From: Neopusillimonas maritima
GTDB lineage: Bacteria; Pseudomonadota; Gammaproteobacteria; Burkholderiales; Burkholderiaceae_B
NCBI RefSeq assembly: GCF_003576595.1
Contig: NZ_NQOU01000002.1
Coordinates: 62,001-126,000 of the forward strand
Length of the DNA stretch: 64,000 bases
Direction: 5' to 3'
Shown here: positions 19,580 to 29,324 of the stretch, piece by piece
How positions within the stretch are numbered: the stretch's first letter is position 1
How the letters are laid out: every line of letters starts with the position of its first letter
Made by a program: the position numbers and the translations under genes
Notes under the pieces: generated by a model
What the model saw: only the letters and a program-made list of their open reading frames with translations
Database searches by the model: none
Told to the model about the DNA's origin: nothing

Positions 19580-20854
19580 CCGAGCAGCCAACACTTTCCC
19601 TTCGCAATTTCCGAAGCCCACCCGATAGCCTTCGCCCTGACACCAGCCGGTAAGCCTAATCGCATCGCCGTCTTCAATAAAGCCGCGCTGCCCCCCGCCC
19701 TTCAACGCCAGGGGCTCACGACCATTCAAGGTGATTTCCAGCAACGACCCCAAAGACCCCGGCTCCGGGCCGCTAATGGTTCCCGAGCCCATGAGGTCAC
19801 CCACCCGAACATTGCAGCCCGAAACGGTGTGATGCGCCAATTGCTGCGCTATTGACCAATACAAATAGCGAAAATTGGTTTGGCACAACAATGTTTCATC
19901 ATGTCCCTCATGCGGCCTCAACCAGGCCTCAAGATGAATATCGAAAGCATGCTCACCGGTTTGCTGTAAATACGCCAGCGGCTCGGGTGACTGCGACGGC
20001 TGGGCAACCCGGAATGGTTCCAACGCGTCGAACGGCACAACCCAGGGCGAAATGGTGGTCGCAAACGTTTTGGCATTAAACGGCCCCAAAGGCACGTACT
20101 CCCATGCCTGAAGATCACGCGCGCTCCAGTCGTTCAACAAGACCATGCCGAACACATACTCTTGCGCCTGATCACAGGGGATCGGCGTACCCAACGGCGT
20201 CTGTGCGCCCACAATAAAGCCCATCTCCAACTCCAGGTCGAGCTTGCGGCACGCGCCAAAAACGGGGCGCTGTTGGTCGGGTAACTTCATTTGGCCATTA
20301 GGCCTTTGAACCGGCGTGCCACTCACCACCACCGACGATGCCCTGCCGTTATAGGCGATGGGCATCTCAAGCCAGTTTGGCAGCAAGGCATTATCGGGAT
20401 CGCGAAATAATTTGCCGACATTCGTGGCGTGCTCTTTGGAGGAGTAAAAGTCGGTATAGCCCGGAATCTGAACAGGCAAATGCATTTGTACACGCGTGCT
20501 GGGAACCAAACAACGCTCTCGCAGCATCACGTTATCCCGTAAAGCGGGTTCTGAATCCCGCAAAAGTTGTGCGATACGCTGGCGGGCGTCACGCCAGGCC
20601 GCCCGACCCAACGTAATAAAAGGGTTCAGCGTGGAATGATCAAAAACTTTTTTACCGCACCATAACAAGCCTTCCGCTTCCAGTTCAGATAAATCCAGTA
20701 CAAAATCGCCAATTGCAACACCTATACGTGGACTCGCCCCAGGTTCAGGCGAAAAAACACCATAAGGCAGGTTTTGAATGGGGAAGTGCGTATCAGCCGA
20801 ATTGGCAGACTCAACCCAGCTACGCCAATCTGGTTGCGGCCCAATCGTGGTCAT
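19571..20854 (-). CDS. fahA: fumarylacetoacetase
   Basis: This enzyme hydrolyses fumarylacetoacetate to fumarate and acetoacetate, the last step of tyrosine/homogentisate degradation. The 427 residues match family length. Active-site segments include [30 protein letters not shown] with metal-binding acidic residues, and [20 protein letters not shown]. Its ATG overlaps the hmgA stop by 4 bp, so the pair is translationally coupled. No maleylacetoacetate isomerase gene is adjacent; it would have to be elsewhere or the isomerisation glutathione-driven. Confidence 0.96.
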   Translation of the reverse strand: MTTIGPQPDWRSWVESANSADTHFPIQNLPYGVFSPEPGASPRIGVAIGDFVLDLSELEAEGLLWCGKKVFDHSTLNPFITLGRAAWRDARQRIAQLLRDSEPALRDNVMLRERCLVPSTRVQMHLPVQIPGYTDFYSSKEHATNVGKLFRDPDNALLPNWLEMPIAYNGRASSVVVSGTPVQRPNGQMKLPDQQRPVFGACRKLDLELEMGFIVGAQTPLGTPIPCDQAQEYVFGMVLLNDWSARDLQAWEYVPLGPFNAKTFATTISPWVVPFDALEPFRVAQPSQSPEPLAYLQQTGEHAFDIHLEAWLRPHEGHDETLLCQTNFRYLYWSIAQQLAHHTVSGCNVRVGDLMGSGTISGPEPGSLGSLLEITLNGREPLALKGGGQRGFIEDGDAIRLTGWCQGEGYRVGFGNCEGKVLAARSL

Positions 20855-22203
20855 ACAGATTCTCCAGAGTTAAAGTGGCGTGCAACACTTTGCCAGCACA
20901 AATAATAGTCTTTCTGTCGCAAGGGGCTGCCAAGCGCCTCATTCGAGGGCAACAACGGAACACGTGTCTCGAACATAAAAGCCAGCGTATCCGTTACTTT
21001 TCGTGGCTGGCTGGTATCTTCGTTCGAGGCTTTATCAAAAGTTTCCGCATCGGGCCCATGCGAAACCATGCAATTATGCAAGCTCGCCCCACCCGGCACA
21101 AACCCGCCTGACTTGGCATCGTATTGCCCCTGGACCAAGCCCATAAACTCGCTGGCAACATTACGATGAAACCATGGCGGACGAAAGGTGTTTTCTGCCA
21201 CCAGCCAGCGTGGCGGGAAAATGACAAAATCGATGTCATCCACGCCGGGAGCATAGCTGGGTGACTGCAACACCAGGAAAAGCGACGGATCGGGGTGATC
21301 GAAACTAATGGTGCCGATTGTGTTGAAACGACGCATGTCGTATTTATAGGGCGCGTAATTGCCGTGCCAAGCCACCACGTCGCATGGTGCATGACCGATC
21401 GACGCACACCACAATGCGCCCTGAAACTTGGCAATTAACTCGTAGTCACCCTCCTGATCTTCATACCAGGCGACAGGCGTTTCAAAGTCGCGCGATAAGG
21501 CCAGGCCATTTGAACCAATCGGCCCCAAATCGGGCAAACGCAACAAGGCACCATAATTCTCGCAAATATAGCCTCGCGCATGGCCGTCGAGTAAGCTCAC
21601 ATTAAACCGGCACCCTCGCGGTATAACCACCATTTCCTGCGGTTCAACACGTAACAGGCCAAACTCGGTTTTAATCCCCAGCCGCCCCTCCTGGGGCACA
21701 ATCAGCAACTCACCGTCGCCGTTATAAAAATAGCGATGCCCCATCGACTCGGTTGCGCAATACATATAAATGGCACAGCCCGACATCGACTGTGGTGCCC
21801 CGTTCCCGGCAAACAGCCGCCAACTGTCAATGAAATCTGTTGGCTGCGCAGGTATCGGCAGCGGATTCCACCGCATTGGATTGGGTTCCGGTTGGGCACA
21901 CAATGGCTCTTCCACCCAGGCATTTGAATACGGCTTGAAAGGCGAATGTACCGCACCCGGGCGAATGCGATAAACCCAACTTCGCCGGTTTACATCGCGC
22001 GGGGCGGTAAATGCCGTTCCCGAAATTTGCTCTGCATATAAACCGTGCGCTACCCGCTGCGGCGAATTTCGCCCAACCGGCAAGGTGCCGGCCAACGCCT
22101 CTGTTGCAAAATCATTGCCAAAACCCGACTGATATTGCAACTCGGATTGATCGAACAAACTGGAGTCGGCCGCTGGAGCAGCGGCCTTGTGCTTTAACGA
22201 CAT
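20851..22203 (-). CDS. hmgA: homogentisate 1,2-dioxygenase
   Basis: HmgA opens the homogentisate ring to maleylacetoacetate using non-haem Fe(II). The 450-residue protein has the expected [24 protein letters not shown] opening, an iron-ligand segment [15 protein letters not shown] (His and Glu ligands), and [15 protein letters not shown] near the C terminus with the third histidine region. I chose the ATG at 22203 because AAGGA lies seven bases upstream; the longer frame from 22239 would begin inside an inverted repeat. It heads the hmgA-fahA pair. Confidence 0.96.
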   Translation of the reverse strand: MSLKHKAAAPAADSSLFDQSELQYQSGFGNDFATEALAGTLPVGRNSPQRVAHGLYAEQISGTAFTAPRDVNRRSWVYRIRPGAVHSPFKPYSNAWVEEPLCAQPEPNPMRWNPLPIPAQPTDFIDSWRLFAGNGAPQSMSGCAIYMYCATESMGHRYFYNGDGELLIVPQEGRLGIKTEFGLLRVEPQEMVVIPRGCRFNVSLLDGHARGYICENYGALLRLPDLGPIGSNGLALSRDFETPVAWYEDQEGDYELIAKFQGALWCASIGHAPCDVVAWHGNYAPYKYDMRRFNTIGTISFDHPDPSLFLVLQSPSYAPGVDDIDFVIFPPRWLVAENTFRPPWFHRNVASEFMGLVQGQYDAKSGGFVPGGASLHNCMVSHGPDAETFDKASNEDTSQPRKVTDTLAFMFETRVPLLPSNEALGSPLRQKDYYLCWQSVARHFNSGESV

Positions 22204-22219
22204 AATGTCATCCTTATCA

Positions 22220-22236
22220 GAACAACGCTGTTGTTC
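22220..22236. promoter_or_regulatory. palindrome upstream of hmgA
   Basis: Perfect arms GAACAAC and GTTGTTC flank a 3-bp centre, ending a few bases before the hmgA ribosome site. This is a good position for a repressor operator that would make hmgA-fahA independently regulated from the creatininase gene upstream. No regulator gene for it is visible nearby. Confidence 0.45.
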
Positions 22237-22279
22237 CAATGAAATAACAAAATGCGTTCAAGCGCAAGGAAAAGCGTAC

Positions 22280-23176
22280 TTAACGCACCGATTGCGCGCG
22301 CTGCTTAACGCGTTCCTCAATGGCGTCCGCCGCCCGCTCAGCCGACAGGCGCAGCGAACGACGCCCTTCTTCCAGGCTGGCGGCCGCCGGATCGCCCAGA
22401 TAGCCTTGAGGGGTTTTGGCACGGGCATGTTCAAACCCCTTGCGCCACTCGTCCAGATCTTCGGGTCCGAAGTCGGTTGACAACAAACCGCGACGCACCT
22501 CGTCGTGCACAAGATCGGGACACGAGCACAGCATCATCGATGTTTCCCATTGCCCGGCATGCACGTCAATGAATTTGGGCGGCGCGTCGTCATCTTCATC
22601 GAACGCCGACGGCGAAGACGTCAGCGCACCGAACAACTTGCCACTGCCGGCCTTATGCACGGTCACTTTCGGATCGTTCAAAGGGATACCCAGGCGCAAT
22701 AACAAGGCGGTATCAGAAACGAAACTGATATCCATACCCGTTCGCTCAACCCCCTTTTTGATGCCCTCGAAAATGGTCAGGTTGTGCAAACGATCGCCAT
22801 GCCCGGAAAAACAGAACACCCGACCAAAGCCATCACCTTTGAAGCTGTCGAACAAATCGGACATGAGTTCAACCATGATTTCCGGCCGCACCTTGTAGGA
22901 AGCCGGGAAAGCGCCGGAGACAACATTAATGCCCCAATAATAAGGCGGCACAATTAAAGCCTGAATCCCCCGTTCAGCCAGAATTTTCTTGGTTTCTCTT
23001 AACCGTGCCTGAGGAATGTAGACATCGGTACCACAGGGCAAATGAGGGCCATGCTGTTCAATAACACCAAAAGACCACAACAAGATGGCACCGTCTTTAG
23101 CCGCCTGGTCAACTTCAAACCAGGTCATCTCGGCAATGGTGTCGGAAAAGACATTCACAACGCGTTCTTGCGACAT
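22280..23176 (-). CDS. creatininase-family amidohydrolase
   Basis: A 298-residue metal-dependent hydrolase of the creatininase fold, whose known members open cyclic amides or cleave formamides. Metal-site motifs are present: GVIEQHGPHLPCGTDVYI (Glu, His, Asp), FSGHGDRLHN, and HAGQWETSMM with the glutamate ligand. It is the last gene of the operon running ligA-like, ligB-like, isochorismatase-like, Liv transporter, creatininase, with 21 bp to livF. The context suggests it hydrolyses a lactam or amide formed during breakdown of an imported aromatic compound. True creatinine degradation is unlikely because the other genes of that route are absent. Confidence 0.85.
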   Translation of the reverse strand: MSQERVVNVFSDTIAEMTWFEVDQAAKDGAILLWSFGVIEQHGPHLPCGTDVYIPQARLRETKKILAERGIQALIVPPYYWGINVVSGAFPASYKVRPEIMVELMSDLFDSFKGDGFGRVFCFSGHGDRLHNLTIFEGIKKGVERTGMDISFVSDTALLLRLGIPLNDPKVTVHKAGSGKLFGALTSSPSAFDEDDDAPPKFIDVHAGQWETSMMLCSCPDLVHDEVRRGLLSTDFGPEDLDEWRKGFEHARAKTPQGYLGDPAAASLEEGRRSLRLSAERAADAIEERVKQRAQSVR

Positions 23177-23197
23177 ACAACCACTCCCGGCATGAAA

Positions 23198-23905
23198 TCA
23201 GCTTTCCTGACCCACGCCAATATAACGATCAATCGTGGCTTCATCCCGGCTAAGTTCGGCACTTAGCCCCGAATAAACCACATGACCTTGATCCAGGATA
23301 ATGGCGGAATGCGTCATGGCCAGGGCCACAATCGGATGCTGCTCCACCACCAACGTCGTCAACCCCGTTTCACGGGTCATCTGCATAACGGCTGCCGACA
23401 ACTCTTCAACAATAATCGGCGCCAGGCCCTCCATGGGCTCATCAAGCAAAAGTAAGCGTGGATTGGTCATCAGCGCACGCGCAATCGCCAGCATTTGCTG
23501 CTCGCCCCCGGATAACTGCGAGCCCAGATTCGCCTGGCGCTCTTCAAGCCTGGGAAAAAGCGCGAAGACCTTGGCAAGGTTCCACGGCCCCTTGTCTTGA
23601 TGCACCACCATTAAATTCTCAGTCACGGTTAGCGAAGGGAAGGCCTCCCGTTCCTGCGGCACCCAGCCCAGGCCCGCGTGGGCGCGTTGTACCGGCGAAC
23701 GCCGGTTCAAAATTTCACCCTGAAATCGGAGGTTACCTGAGTAATGTGTCGTTAAACCCATTATGGTTTCCAGCAAGGTGGTTTTACCCGCACCGTTGCG
23801 ACCCAATACGGCAACGCTTCGCCCTTCCTCGACCTGCAAAGAGATATCATGCAAGGCAATCGCATCGCCATGCCCGGCCGACAACTTTTCGATTTCAAGC
23901 AGCAT
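23198..23905 (-). CDS. livF: branched-chain-amino-acid-type ABC transporter, ATP-binding protein LivF
   Basis: A 235-residue ATPase of a Liv/HAAT-class importer. It has Walker A GRNGAGKTTLLE, signature LSGGEQQMLAIARAL, and Walker B LLLLDEPMEGLAP followed by the switch histidine in EQHPIVAL. The start at 23905 lies inside the livG end (11-bp overlap), implying coupling; the longer frame to 24013 is out-of-phase read-through of livG. It is part of a complete five-gene importer (livK-H-M-G-F) embedded in an aromatic-catabolic operon, so the cargo is more likely an aromatic acid or amide than leucine. Confidence 0.93.
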   Translation of the reverse strand: MLLEIEKLSAGHGDAIALHDISLQVEEGRSVAVLGRNGAGKTTLLETIMGLTTHYSGNLRFQGEILNRRSPVQRAHAGLGWVPQEREAFPSLTVTENLMVVHQDKGPWNLAKVFALFPRLEERQANLGSQLSGGEQQMLAIARALMTNPRLLLLDEPMEGLAPIIVEELSAAVMQMTRETGLTTLVVEQHPIVALAMTHSAIILDQGHVVYSGLSAELSRDEATIDRYIGVGQES

Positions 23906-24638
23906 GTTTATGCCCCAAATAGACGTCGCGAACCCTTTGGTCGGCCCCAATTTCTTCCGGTGTACCTTCCACGAGCACCCCACCTCCCACCAACACCGTA
24001 ATGCGCTTGGCAAAACGAAACACCAATCTCATATCGTGCTCAATCAGCAAGATGGCCAAATCGGAAGGCAGAGAATCGATTAAACGGAAAAGCTGGTCAC
24101 CCGCTTGGGTGGAAACACCGGCTGCGGGCTCATCCAGCAGCAATACCTTGGGCTTTCCCGCCAAAGCCAGGGCCACCTCCAGCAAGCGCTGTACCCCGTA
24201 AGGCAACTCTCGCGTCATGTGGTTCATATATTGACCCAAGCCGACCGCCTGCAAGAGTTCACGGGCTTCCTCACCGGTGCGACGCCCAAGCGCGGCCGTA
24301 CCAAACACGCGTAAAGCGTTACCGTCGCGCTGAGCGATCGCCAACGAAACCGCTTCAACGGGCGTCATGGACCGAAACAACGCGTTAATTTGGTATGTCC
24401 GCCCCAGCCCGCGTCGGGCCCGTTGATGCGGCGGCAAACGGGTGATCTCTTGCTCGTCGAGCAAAATCTTGCCCGAATCGGGCTTTAGTTGACCGGTGAG
24501 TAAATTGACAAGCGTTGTTTTTCCGGCTCCATTGGGGCCGATAAGCGCATGTCTGGCGCCGCGCGGAAGCGTTAGATTAATGTCTCGAGTAACATACAGC
24601 GCACCGAAATGCAGATCCAGGTTTCTGATCTCAAGCAC
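23895..24638 (-). CDS. livG: branched-chain-amino-acid-type ABC transporter, ATP-binding protein LivG
   Basis: A 247-residue ATPase, the second nucleotide-binding subunit of the importer. Walker A is GPNGAGKTTLVN, the signature region is LPYGVQRLLEVALAL (LivG-type rather than LSGGQ), and Walker B is VLLLDEPAAGV. It overlaps livM by 8 bp and livF by 11 bp. The pair LivF/LivG forms the ATP-driven heterodimer under the LivH/LivM channel. Confidence 0.93.
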   Translation of the reverse strand: MLEIRNLDLHFGALYVTRDINLTLPRGARHALIGPNGAGKTTLVNLLTGQLKPDSGKILLDEQEITRLPPHQRARRGLGRTYQINALFRSMTPVEAVSLAIAQRDGNALRVFGTAALGRRTGEEARELLQAVGLGQYMNHMTRELPYGVQRLLEVALALAGKPKVLLLDEPAAGVSTQAGDQLFRLIDSLPSDLAILLIEHDMRLVFRFAKRITVLVGGGVLVEGTPEEIGADQRVRDVYLGHKHAA

Positions 24639-25635
24639 GATCCTGCTCCTTGTTTAGCTTGGGTCGGCGGCGGCGAACGAGCTGTTGGAAAGAACCGAAT
24701 GCACCTTCGGGCAAAAACAATACAATTACCACCAGCGCCCAACCCAGCCAGAATTGCCAATAAATTGGGTTCATCCCCGAGAGCAAATCTTGCAGAATAA
24801 TAAAAGCCGCGGCACCCAGAATACCGCCGTACAAGTAGCCGGCCCCACCAATAATCAGCATGGTTAACACATCGGCACTCCGATGAAACGCCAGCACATC
24901 AATTGCCACGTACTGCGTGGTTTGCGTGAGCAGTGCGCCGGCCACGCCCGCCAGTGCAGTTGAGATCGTATAAGCAATAGTTAACGCACGACTGTTGTCT
25001 ACACCTAATGCGGCAGTTCGCTTCTTGTTCAGCCCAATGCCACGCAAAGTAAGGCCCAATGGACTGCCAATGATTTTTCGTACCACCAGCAAACCAAACA
25101 TAAGCCAACACAGCGAATACCAATAACCGGTTTTGCCGGCAAAATCGAATTCAAACAAACCCAGCACCGGTGCAATCACCACACCATACAACCCATCGAT
25201 ACCGCCGGTAATGTCATTCGCTTTATTTGCCGCTTCGAACAGCAACAGCCCCAGGCCAAGCGTCACTAGCAAGCAGCTTAGCTCAGTGCCCCGCGCAACC
25301 ACACGCGCCGTTATCAAACCCAACAAGCCGCTTGCCACCATGGCAACTAACACGCCGGTAATCGGCTCAGTCCAGCCGTACTTGCCGAGCCAGGCGGCCA
25401 CATAAGCGCCCAAGCCGAAATAAGCGGCGTGCCCCAGAGACACAATACCCGCGTAACCCATGGCCAAATCCAGTGACAGCGCAAACAGCGCCACAATAAC
25501 CACCAGCGTAGCCAAAGGTAAATAGTTGGGGTAGATGAAGAAAGCCGCGATGGCTGCCACCCAAAGCAAAAGCTCGGCGGCGTGCCAGGATTTATAAAAA
25601 GGATCACCCCGATGGGAGGCCGGTGTCCAACGCAT
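24631..25635 (-). CDS. livM: branched-chain-amino-acid-type ABC transporter permease LivM
   Basis: A 334-residue inner-membrane permease with about nine hydrophobic segments. The LivM signature SLDLAMGYAGIVSLGHAAYFGLGAY is interpretable near residue 55, and the EAA-like cytoplasmic loop GIGLNKKRTAALGVDNSRAL contacts the ATPase. The start codon shares a base with the livH stop. An Arg/Lys-rich tail follows the last helix. Confidence 0.93.
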   Translation of the reverse strand: MRWTPASHRGDPFYKSWHAAELLLWVAAIAAFFIYPNYLPLATLVVIVALFALSLDLAMGYAGIVSLGHAAYFGLGAYVAAWLGKYGWTEPITGVLVAMVASGLLGLITARVVARGTELSCLLVTLGLGLLLFEAANKANDITGGIDGLYGVVIAPVLGLFEFDFAGKTGYWYSLCWLMFGLLVVRKIIGSPLGLTLRGIGLNKKRTAALGVDNSRALTIAYTISTALAGVAGALLTQTTQYVAIDVLAFHRSADVLTMLIIGGAGYLYGGILGAAAFIILQDLLSGMNPIYWQFWLGWALVVIVLFLPEGAFGSFQQLVRRRRPKLNKEQDRA

Positions 25636-26510
25636 TAAACACCTCCCGTTTTAAGACCACGCAAACCTTGCGGGCGTGCCATAAGAATAAGAATCATGAT
25701 GGCATACATGGCGAACGAGCCTAAATCTGGTAAGTAATACTTGGTGGCAATGTCGAAAAAACCTAAACCCATGGCAGCAATAAAGGTGCCGCTAACCGAA
25801 CCGGCGCCCCCCACCACCACAACCAGCAAAGCAAGAACCAGATACTTAATGGCAAACGCCGGATCCAGGCCAAGGGCCTCAACGCCCAGCGCACCGCCCA
25901 GGCCGGCCAAAGCCGTGCCTACCGCAAAACACACCATAAATACTTTCTGGATGGGAATACCCAAGGCCGCCGCAACACGTTGATTATCCACCGCCGCCCG
26001 TACCATAGACCCAAAGCGGGTTTTATCCAAAGCCAGCGTAAGCACAACCAACAATACGACACTGATCACCAACAAAAGCAGCCGATAACGTGAAAAGGAA
26101 ATTTCCTCTCCAAGATAAATACGACCCGTTAGCACTTCGGGAATTTGAATGAGCTGAAGCGAAGGCCCCCACAAGTAGGTAACCGATGCGCCCACAATCA
26201 TCATGACGCCGATGGTGAGCAACACTTGTGCCAAAGGACTGCGACGGTAGACCAACTGAAACAGTGAACGCTCAAGAATCATGCCCACCAAGGTGGCCAG
26301 TACAACGGCGGCCAACACCGAAATACTGAACGGCCAGCCCAGGTAATTCGTAAAACTGACGACAAAATAACCGCCCACTATCGCCAGGGCAGTGTGGGCA
26401 AGGTTCACGAATCCCATCATTCCCAAAGTGATTGACAGCCCTATGGAGAGCAGAAAAAGCAGCGCTCCATAGGACACCCCGTCAATCACGACCCCTATAA
26501 AATTCACCAT
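25635..26510 (-). CDS. livH: branched-chain-amino-acid-type ABC transporter permease LivH
   Basis: A 291-residue permease with about eight membrane segments and the LivH landmarks GLSITLGMMGFVNLAHTALA and MVRAAVDNQRVAAALGIPI (the ATPase-coupling loop). It pairs with LivM to form the channel. A 73-bp gap separates it from the binding-protein gene, a common place for differential expression of the periplasmic receptor; I see no clear hairpin there, only a GATCCGGATC palindrome at 26575-26584. Confidence 0.93.
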   Translation of the reverse strand: MVNFIGVVIDGVSYGALLFLLSIGLSITLGMMGFVNLAHTALAIVGGYFVVSFTNYLGWPFSISVLAAVVLATLVGMILERSLFQLVYRRSPLAQVLLTIGVMMIVGASVTYLWGPSLQLIQIPEVLTGRIYLGEEISFSRYRLLLLVISVVLLVVLTLALDKTRFGSMVRAAVDNQRVAAALGIPIQKVFMVCFAVGTALAGLGGALGVEALGLDPAFAIKYLVLALLVVVVGGAGSVSGTFIAAMGLGFFDIATKYYLPDLGSFAMYAIMILILMARPQGLRGLKTGGV

Positions 26511-26583
26511 AGGTTTAGTCGCTTATTGTTAGTTTTAACGGTATATGAACAACTTTAATGAAAAGAAAGTCGATTGATCCGGA

Positions 26584-27768
26584 TCACTCTTCCTTGCCTG
26601 GATCTTTCACCATGGGAATGGTGTCGAATTCAACGTTGTACAGCTTGCCGTCTACTTTCTCTACGCGGCGAATGTAAACGTTCTGCACCACATCGCGATT
26701 CTCGTCGAACTCAATGGGGCCACGCGGGCTGGTAATTTTCATGTTCTTGGCCAGCTCTACGGCTTTATCGCCGTCAATATTACCGTCCAGCTCACGAATA
26801 ATGTCATACATCATATTCATGCCATCCCAGGTCGCGGCCATGTAAAAGTTCACACGGGCATCGGGACCATGAACAGCTTGATAAGCCTTGATCAACTCCT
26901 TGTTCTCAGGAGAGTCATGCGCCATGGAGTAGTGATGACTGGTAACCAGACCCAGCGCCACATCGCCAATCCGATCAAGAAAGACATCATCGGTAATGTC
27001 GCCCGTTGTAATCAGCTGAATGCCCTGGTCTTTCAGCCCACGTTGTTCATAAGCCTTAAGCAATTGAACCCCGGTATCGCCGGATGGCACGAAAGCAAAA
27101 ATGGCATCGGGCTTGGCATCGCTTGCGCGCTGCAGATACGGACCGAACTCTGGGTTGGCCATGGGCGCGCGGACACTGCCCAATACTTTGCCACCCGCCG
27201 CTTCAAACGCCTTGATGAAGGCTTTTTCCGAGTCCAGACCTGGACCGTAATCCGACACAAGCGTATAAACCGTTTTAATATCATTTTCAGCGGCCCAGGC
27301 TGCCAGCGGCGCAGATACCTGAGGCAGGGTGAACGAAGCACGTACGATATAAGGTGAACGCATCACAATGCTGGAAGTGGCAGCAGCGTTCATGATGATC
27401 ATCGGGGTTTTCGATGCCGTTGCAATCGGTGCCGCACCCATGGCGTTGGGCGACAACCCAAAACCGGCCAGAAAATCAACCTTTTCCACCGACACCAGCT
27501 CCTGAGCTGCGCGCCGCGACACTTCCGGATTCGGCCCGGTGGTATCACGATAAATAATTTCTACTTTATGGCCATCCACCGTATCGCCTTTGGCTTTCTG
27601 AAACGCCTCGATCGTGGTTTGAACTTGTCGACCATAATCTGCAAACGGGCCCGACATTTCGGTGATGACACCGATGCGGATTGGTTTTTTCTCTTGTGCA
27701 GCAACGACAGTAGAACTTAATGCAAGTACGGCGGCAGCAAGGCTGCCCAAAACGGTTCGGCGTTTCAT
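26584..27768 (-). CDS. periplasmic binding protein of the Liv-type importer
   Basis: A 394-residue type I periplasmic solute-binding protein (LivK/HAAT class) with a cleavable signal peptide (cut after VVAAQE or nearby). The first lobe starts PIRIGVITEMSGPFADYGRQV and continues with VDFLAGFGLSPNAMGAAPIA and TPMIIMNAAATSSIV. The lobe organisation matches receptors for aromatic acids and amides as well as branched-chain amino acids, so specificity cannot be read off. Its operon position between an isochorismatase-like hydrolase and the permeases indicates it captures the substrate or a precursor of the LigAB-like pathway. Confidence 0.9.
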   Translation of the reverse strand: MKRRTVLGSLAAAVLALSSTVVAAQEKKPIRIGVITEMSGPFADYGRQVQTTIEAFQKAKGDTVDGHKVEIIYRDTTGPNPEVSRRAAQELVSVEKVDFLAGFGLSPNAMGAAPIATASKTPMIIMNAAATSSIVMRSPYIVRASFTLPQVSAPLAAWAAENDIKTVYTLVSDYGPGLDSEKAFIKAFEAAGGKVLGSVRAPMANPEFGPYLQRASDAKPDAIFAFVPSGDTGVQLLKAYEQRGLKDQGIQLITTGDITDDVFLDRIGDVALGLVTSHHYSMAHDSPENKELIKAYQAVHGPDARVNFYMAATWDGMNMMYDIIRELDGNIDGDKAVELAKNMKITSPRGPIEFDENRDVVQNVYIRRVEKVDGKLYNVEFDTIPMVKDPGKEE

Positions 27769-27815
27769 TTAATTCTCCTTGATTAAAACCGATTCCAACA
27801 GGCTTCGACAATGCG

Positions 27816-28463
27816 CTACGACAATGACTGAGGAGCCCACTGCGCCACCACATCGGTGGTCTCACAAAGCTCCCCAAAAAGAAACTGCATATTCATCAGA
27901 CTGGCCTCATGCAACGGCGGGGTGTGTGACGCAACCGCGTCCTTCACAACGGCGGCGATATACCCCAAGGAATGCGCCTCGCGCACTGTGGACTCGACAC
28001 ACACTTGCGTTTGAACCCCCCCGAACACGAGCGTTTCGATGTTTTTTTCCTGCAAAACGCCATGCAACGGGGTATTCGAAAACCCGCTATACGCATGTTT
28101 AATAACCACACTTTCGTTGGGCATGGGTGTAACCCCGAACCACTGCGCACCCCAGGTGCCCGGCTCGCAACACACGGCCGTAATTGCCCGCTGATCAAGT
28201 TTGCGCTTCATCGCAACAGGAATACGCTCCGGAGAGTAATCGGAGCCGATCCAGACAACCGGTACGCCCGCCGCTCTGGCTGCACTCACCAATGCGGTCA
28301 GGTTGTCGCAAATAGTGGCGGCAGCCGCCACATCTTTGCCCATTACTGCATCGATATATCCGCCGGGTGCGCAGAAATCGTTCTGCATATCAACAATAAC
28401 CAAAGCCGCTGACCCGGATGTGAGCAATTCGCTTAATGATGCGACTGTTTTTGTTGCCGTCAC
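27816..28463 (-). CDS. isochorismatase-fold cysteine hydrolase
   Basis: A 215-residue hydrolase of the isochorismatase/nicotinamidase superfamily, which contains amidases such as nicotinamidase, N-carbamoylsarcosine amidase and maleamate amidohydrolase. The catalytic triad is visible: Asp25 in VDMQNDF, Lys122 in VIKHAYSGF and Cys155 in QTQVCVEST. It lies 10 bp after the ligB-like gene and 47 bp before the solute-receptor gene. An amidase acting on a linear ring-opened amide (such as a maleamate-like product) or on a side-chain amide would fit. It is a distant paralogue of the hydrolase at 37018. Confidence 0.88.
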   Translation of the reverse strand: MTATKTVASLSELLTSGSAALVIVDMQNDFCAPGGYIDAVMGKDVAAAATICDNLTALVSAARAAGVPVVWIGSDYSPERIPVAMKRKLDQRAITAVCCEPGTWGAQWFGVTPMPNESVVIKHAYSGFSNTPLHGVLQEKNIETLVFGGVQTQVCVESTVREAHSLGYIAAVVKDAVASHTPPLHEASLMNMQFLFGELCETTDVVAQWAPQSLS

Positions 28464-28473
28464 GCAAGGCCCC

Positions 28474-29322
28474 TTAAGTTAAATCCCAATAGGAACCGCC
28501 CATGCCACAACGCAACGGGACGGACGGAACATAAAACACGCTTTCAGCGTTCGGACGCCCCGCTTCCGCTGCAGCACCCATTGCCACCAGCCAGGCCAGC
28601 AATTCACCCCCGCCGCCGTCGCCGCCTTCAAGGTACTTTTCAAATGGCAATTCACGCTCAACTTGCGCCACATCCCCATCTTCAAGAAGGCCCATAAACC
28701 AACGGTCAAAATCCTCATGAACCGTGAAGTAGTCCACACCACCGGGATCATGCGACAGCCCCCCGGTCGCCATCACAACCACACGCTCGTCGCTGGGATA
28801 AGCACTTACGATGCGCGCGATTTGCTTGCCTACTTCCAGGCAACGCCCCGAAGACGGCGTGGGCGGCACAATCGGATTCATATGAATCGGAATAAACTTG
28901 GCATCGTATTTGGGAAATAGAAACTTCAACGGCACCGACCAGTTATCGTCGAAAAGCAGATGCTCGGCAAAGGCATGGTTGATGCCTGCCTTGGCTGACT
29001 CACGCACCAGTGCGCGCGCCATATCACGATGACCTGCAATAGCGTAATCGGGCACATTCAACCAATCTTTGAACCACGGTGCCGGGCCGTCCCAGTGATC
29101 ACCAATTCCGACACAAAAATCAGGAATATTGCTCATGGGAAAATTCAGCAAGTGGTCGTTCGCCACCCCAATAATGACGTCGGGCTTTAATGCCTCCATG
29201 CGCCGCGCAAACTCGGCATAGCCGGCCAGCACCGCATCTTGTTCTTCCTTGGGAGCACGATCAAGCCAACCGGTAACACCCGGTGCGTGCGCAATCCCCA
29301 TGGTTGCAACTAATTGCGCCAT
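28474..29322 (-). CDS. LigB-type extradiol dioxygenase catalytic subunit
   Basis: A 282-residue class III (type II) extradiol dioxygenase, the catalytic beta subunit of protocatechuate-4,5-dioxygenase-like enzymes. Fe(II) ligands align as His12 (GIAHAPG), His57 (ANDHLLNF) and Glu240 in GGGGELLAWL; the acid/base His191 is in ATGGLSHDPGG. The partner alpha-subunit gene is immediately upstream (2 bp). The dioxygenase opens a catecholic or aminophenolic ring. Downstream genes encode amide/lactam hydrolases rather than the usual protocatechuate 4,5-pathway enzymes, which argues for an unusual substrate. Confidence 0.88.
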   Translation of the reverse strand: MAQLVATMGIAHAPGVTGWLDRAPKEEQDAVLAGYAEFARRMEALKPDVIIGVANDHLLNFPMSNIPDFCVGIGDHWDGPAPWFKDWLNVPDYAIAGHRDMARALVRESAKAGINHAFAEHLLFDDNWSVPLKFLFPKYDAKFIPIHMNPIVPPTPSSGRCLEVGKQIARIVSAYPSDERVVVMATGGLSHDPGGVDYFTVHEDFDRWFMGLLEDGDVAQVERELPFEKYLEGGDGGGGELLAWLVAMGAAAEAGRPNAESVFYVPSVPLRCGMGGSYWDLT

Positions 29323-29324
29323 TC

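Noticed and set aside
22280-28463. Creatinine degradation operon (creatininase plus N-carbamoylsarcosine amidase)
   Set aside because: Both fold families are present, but the linking enzymes of that route (creatinine deaminase, N-methylhydantoin amidohydrolase, sarcosine oxidase) are absent. The operon also contains LigA/LigB-type dioxygenase genes, so a different role is more likely.
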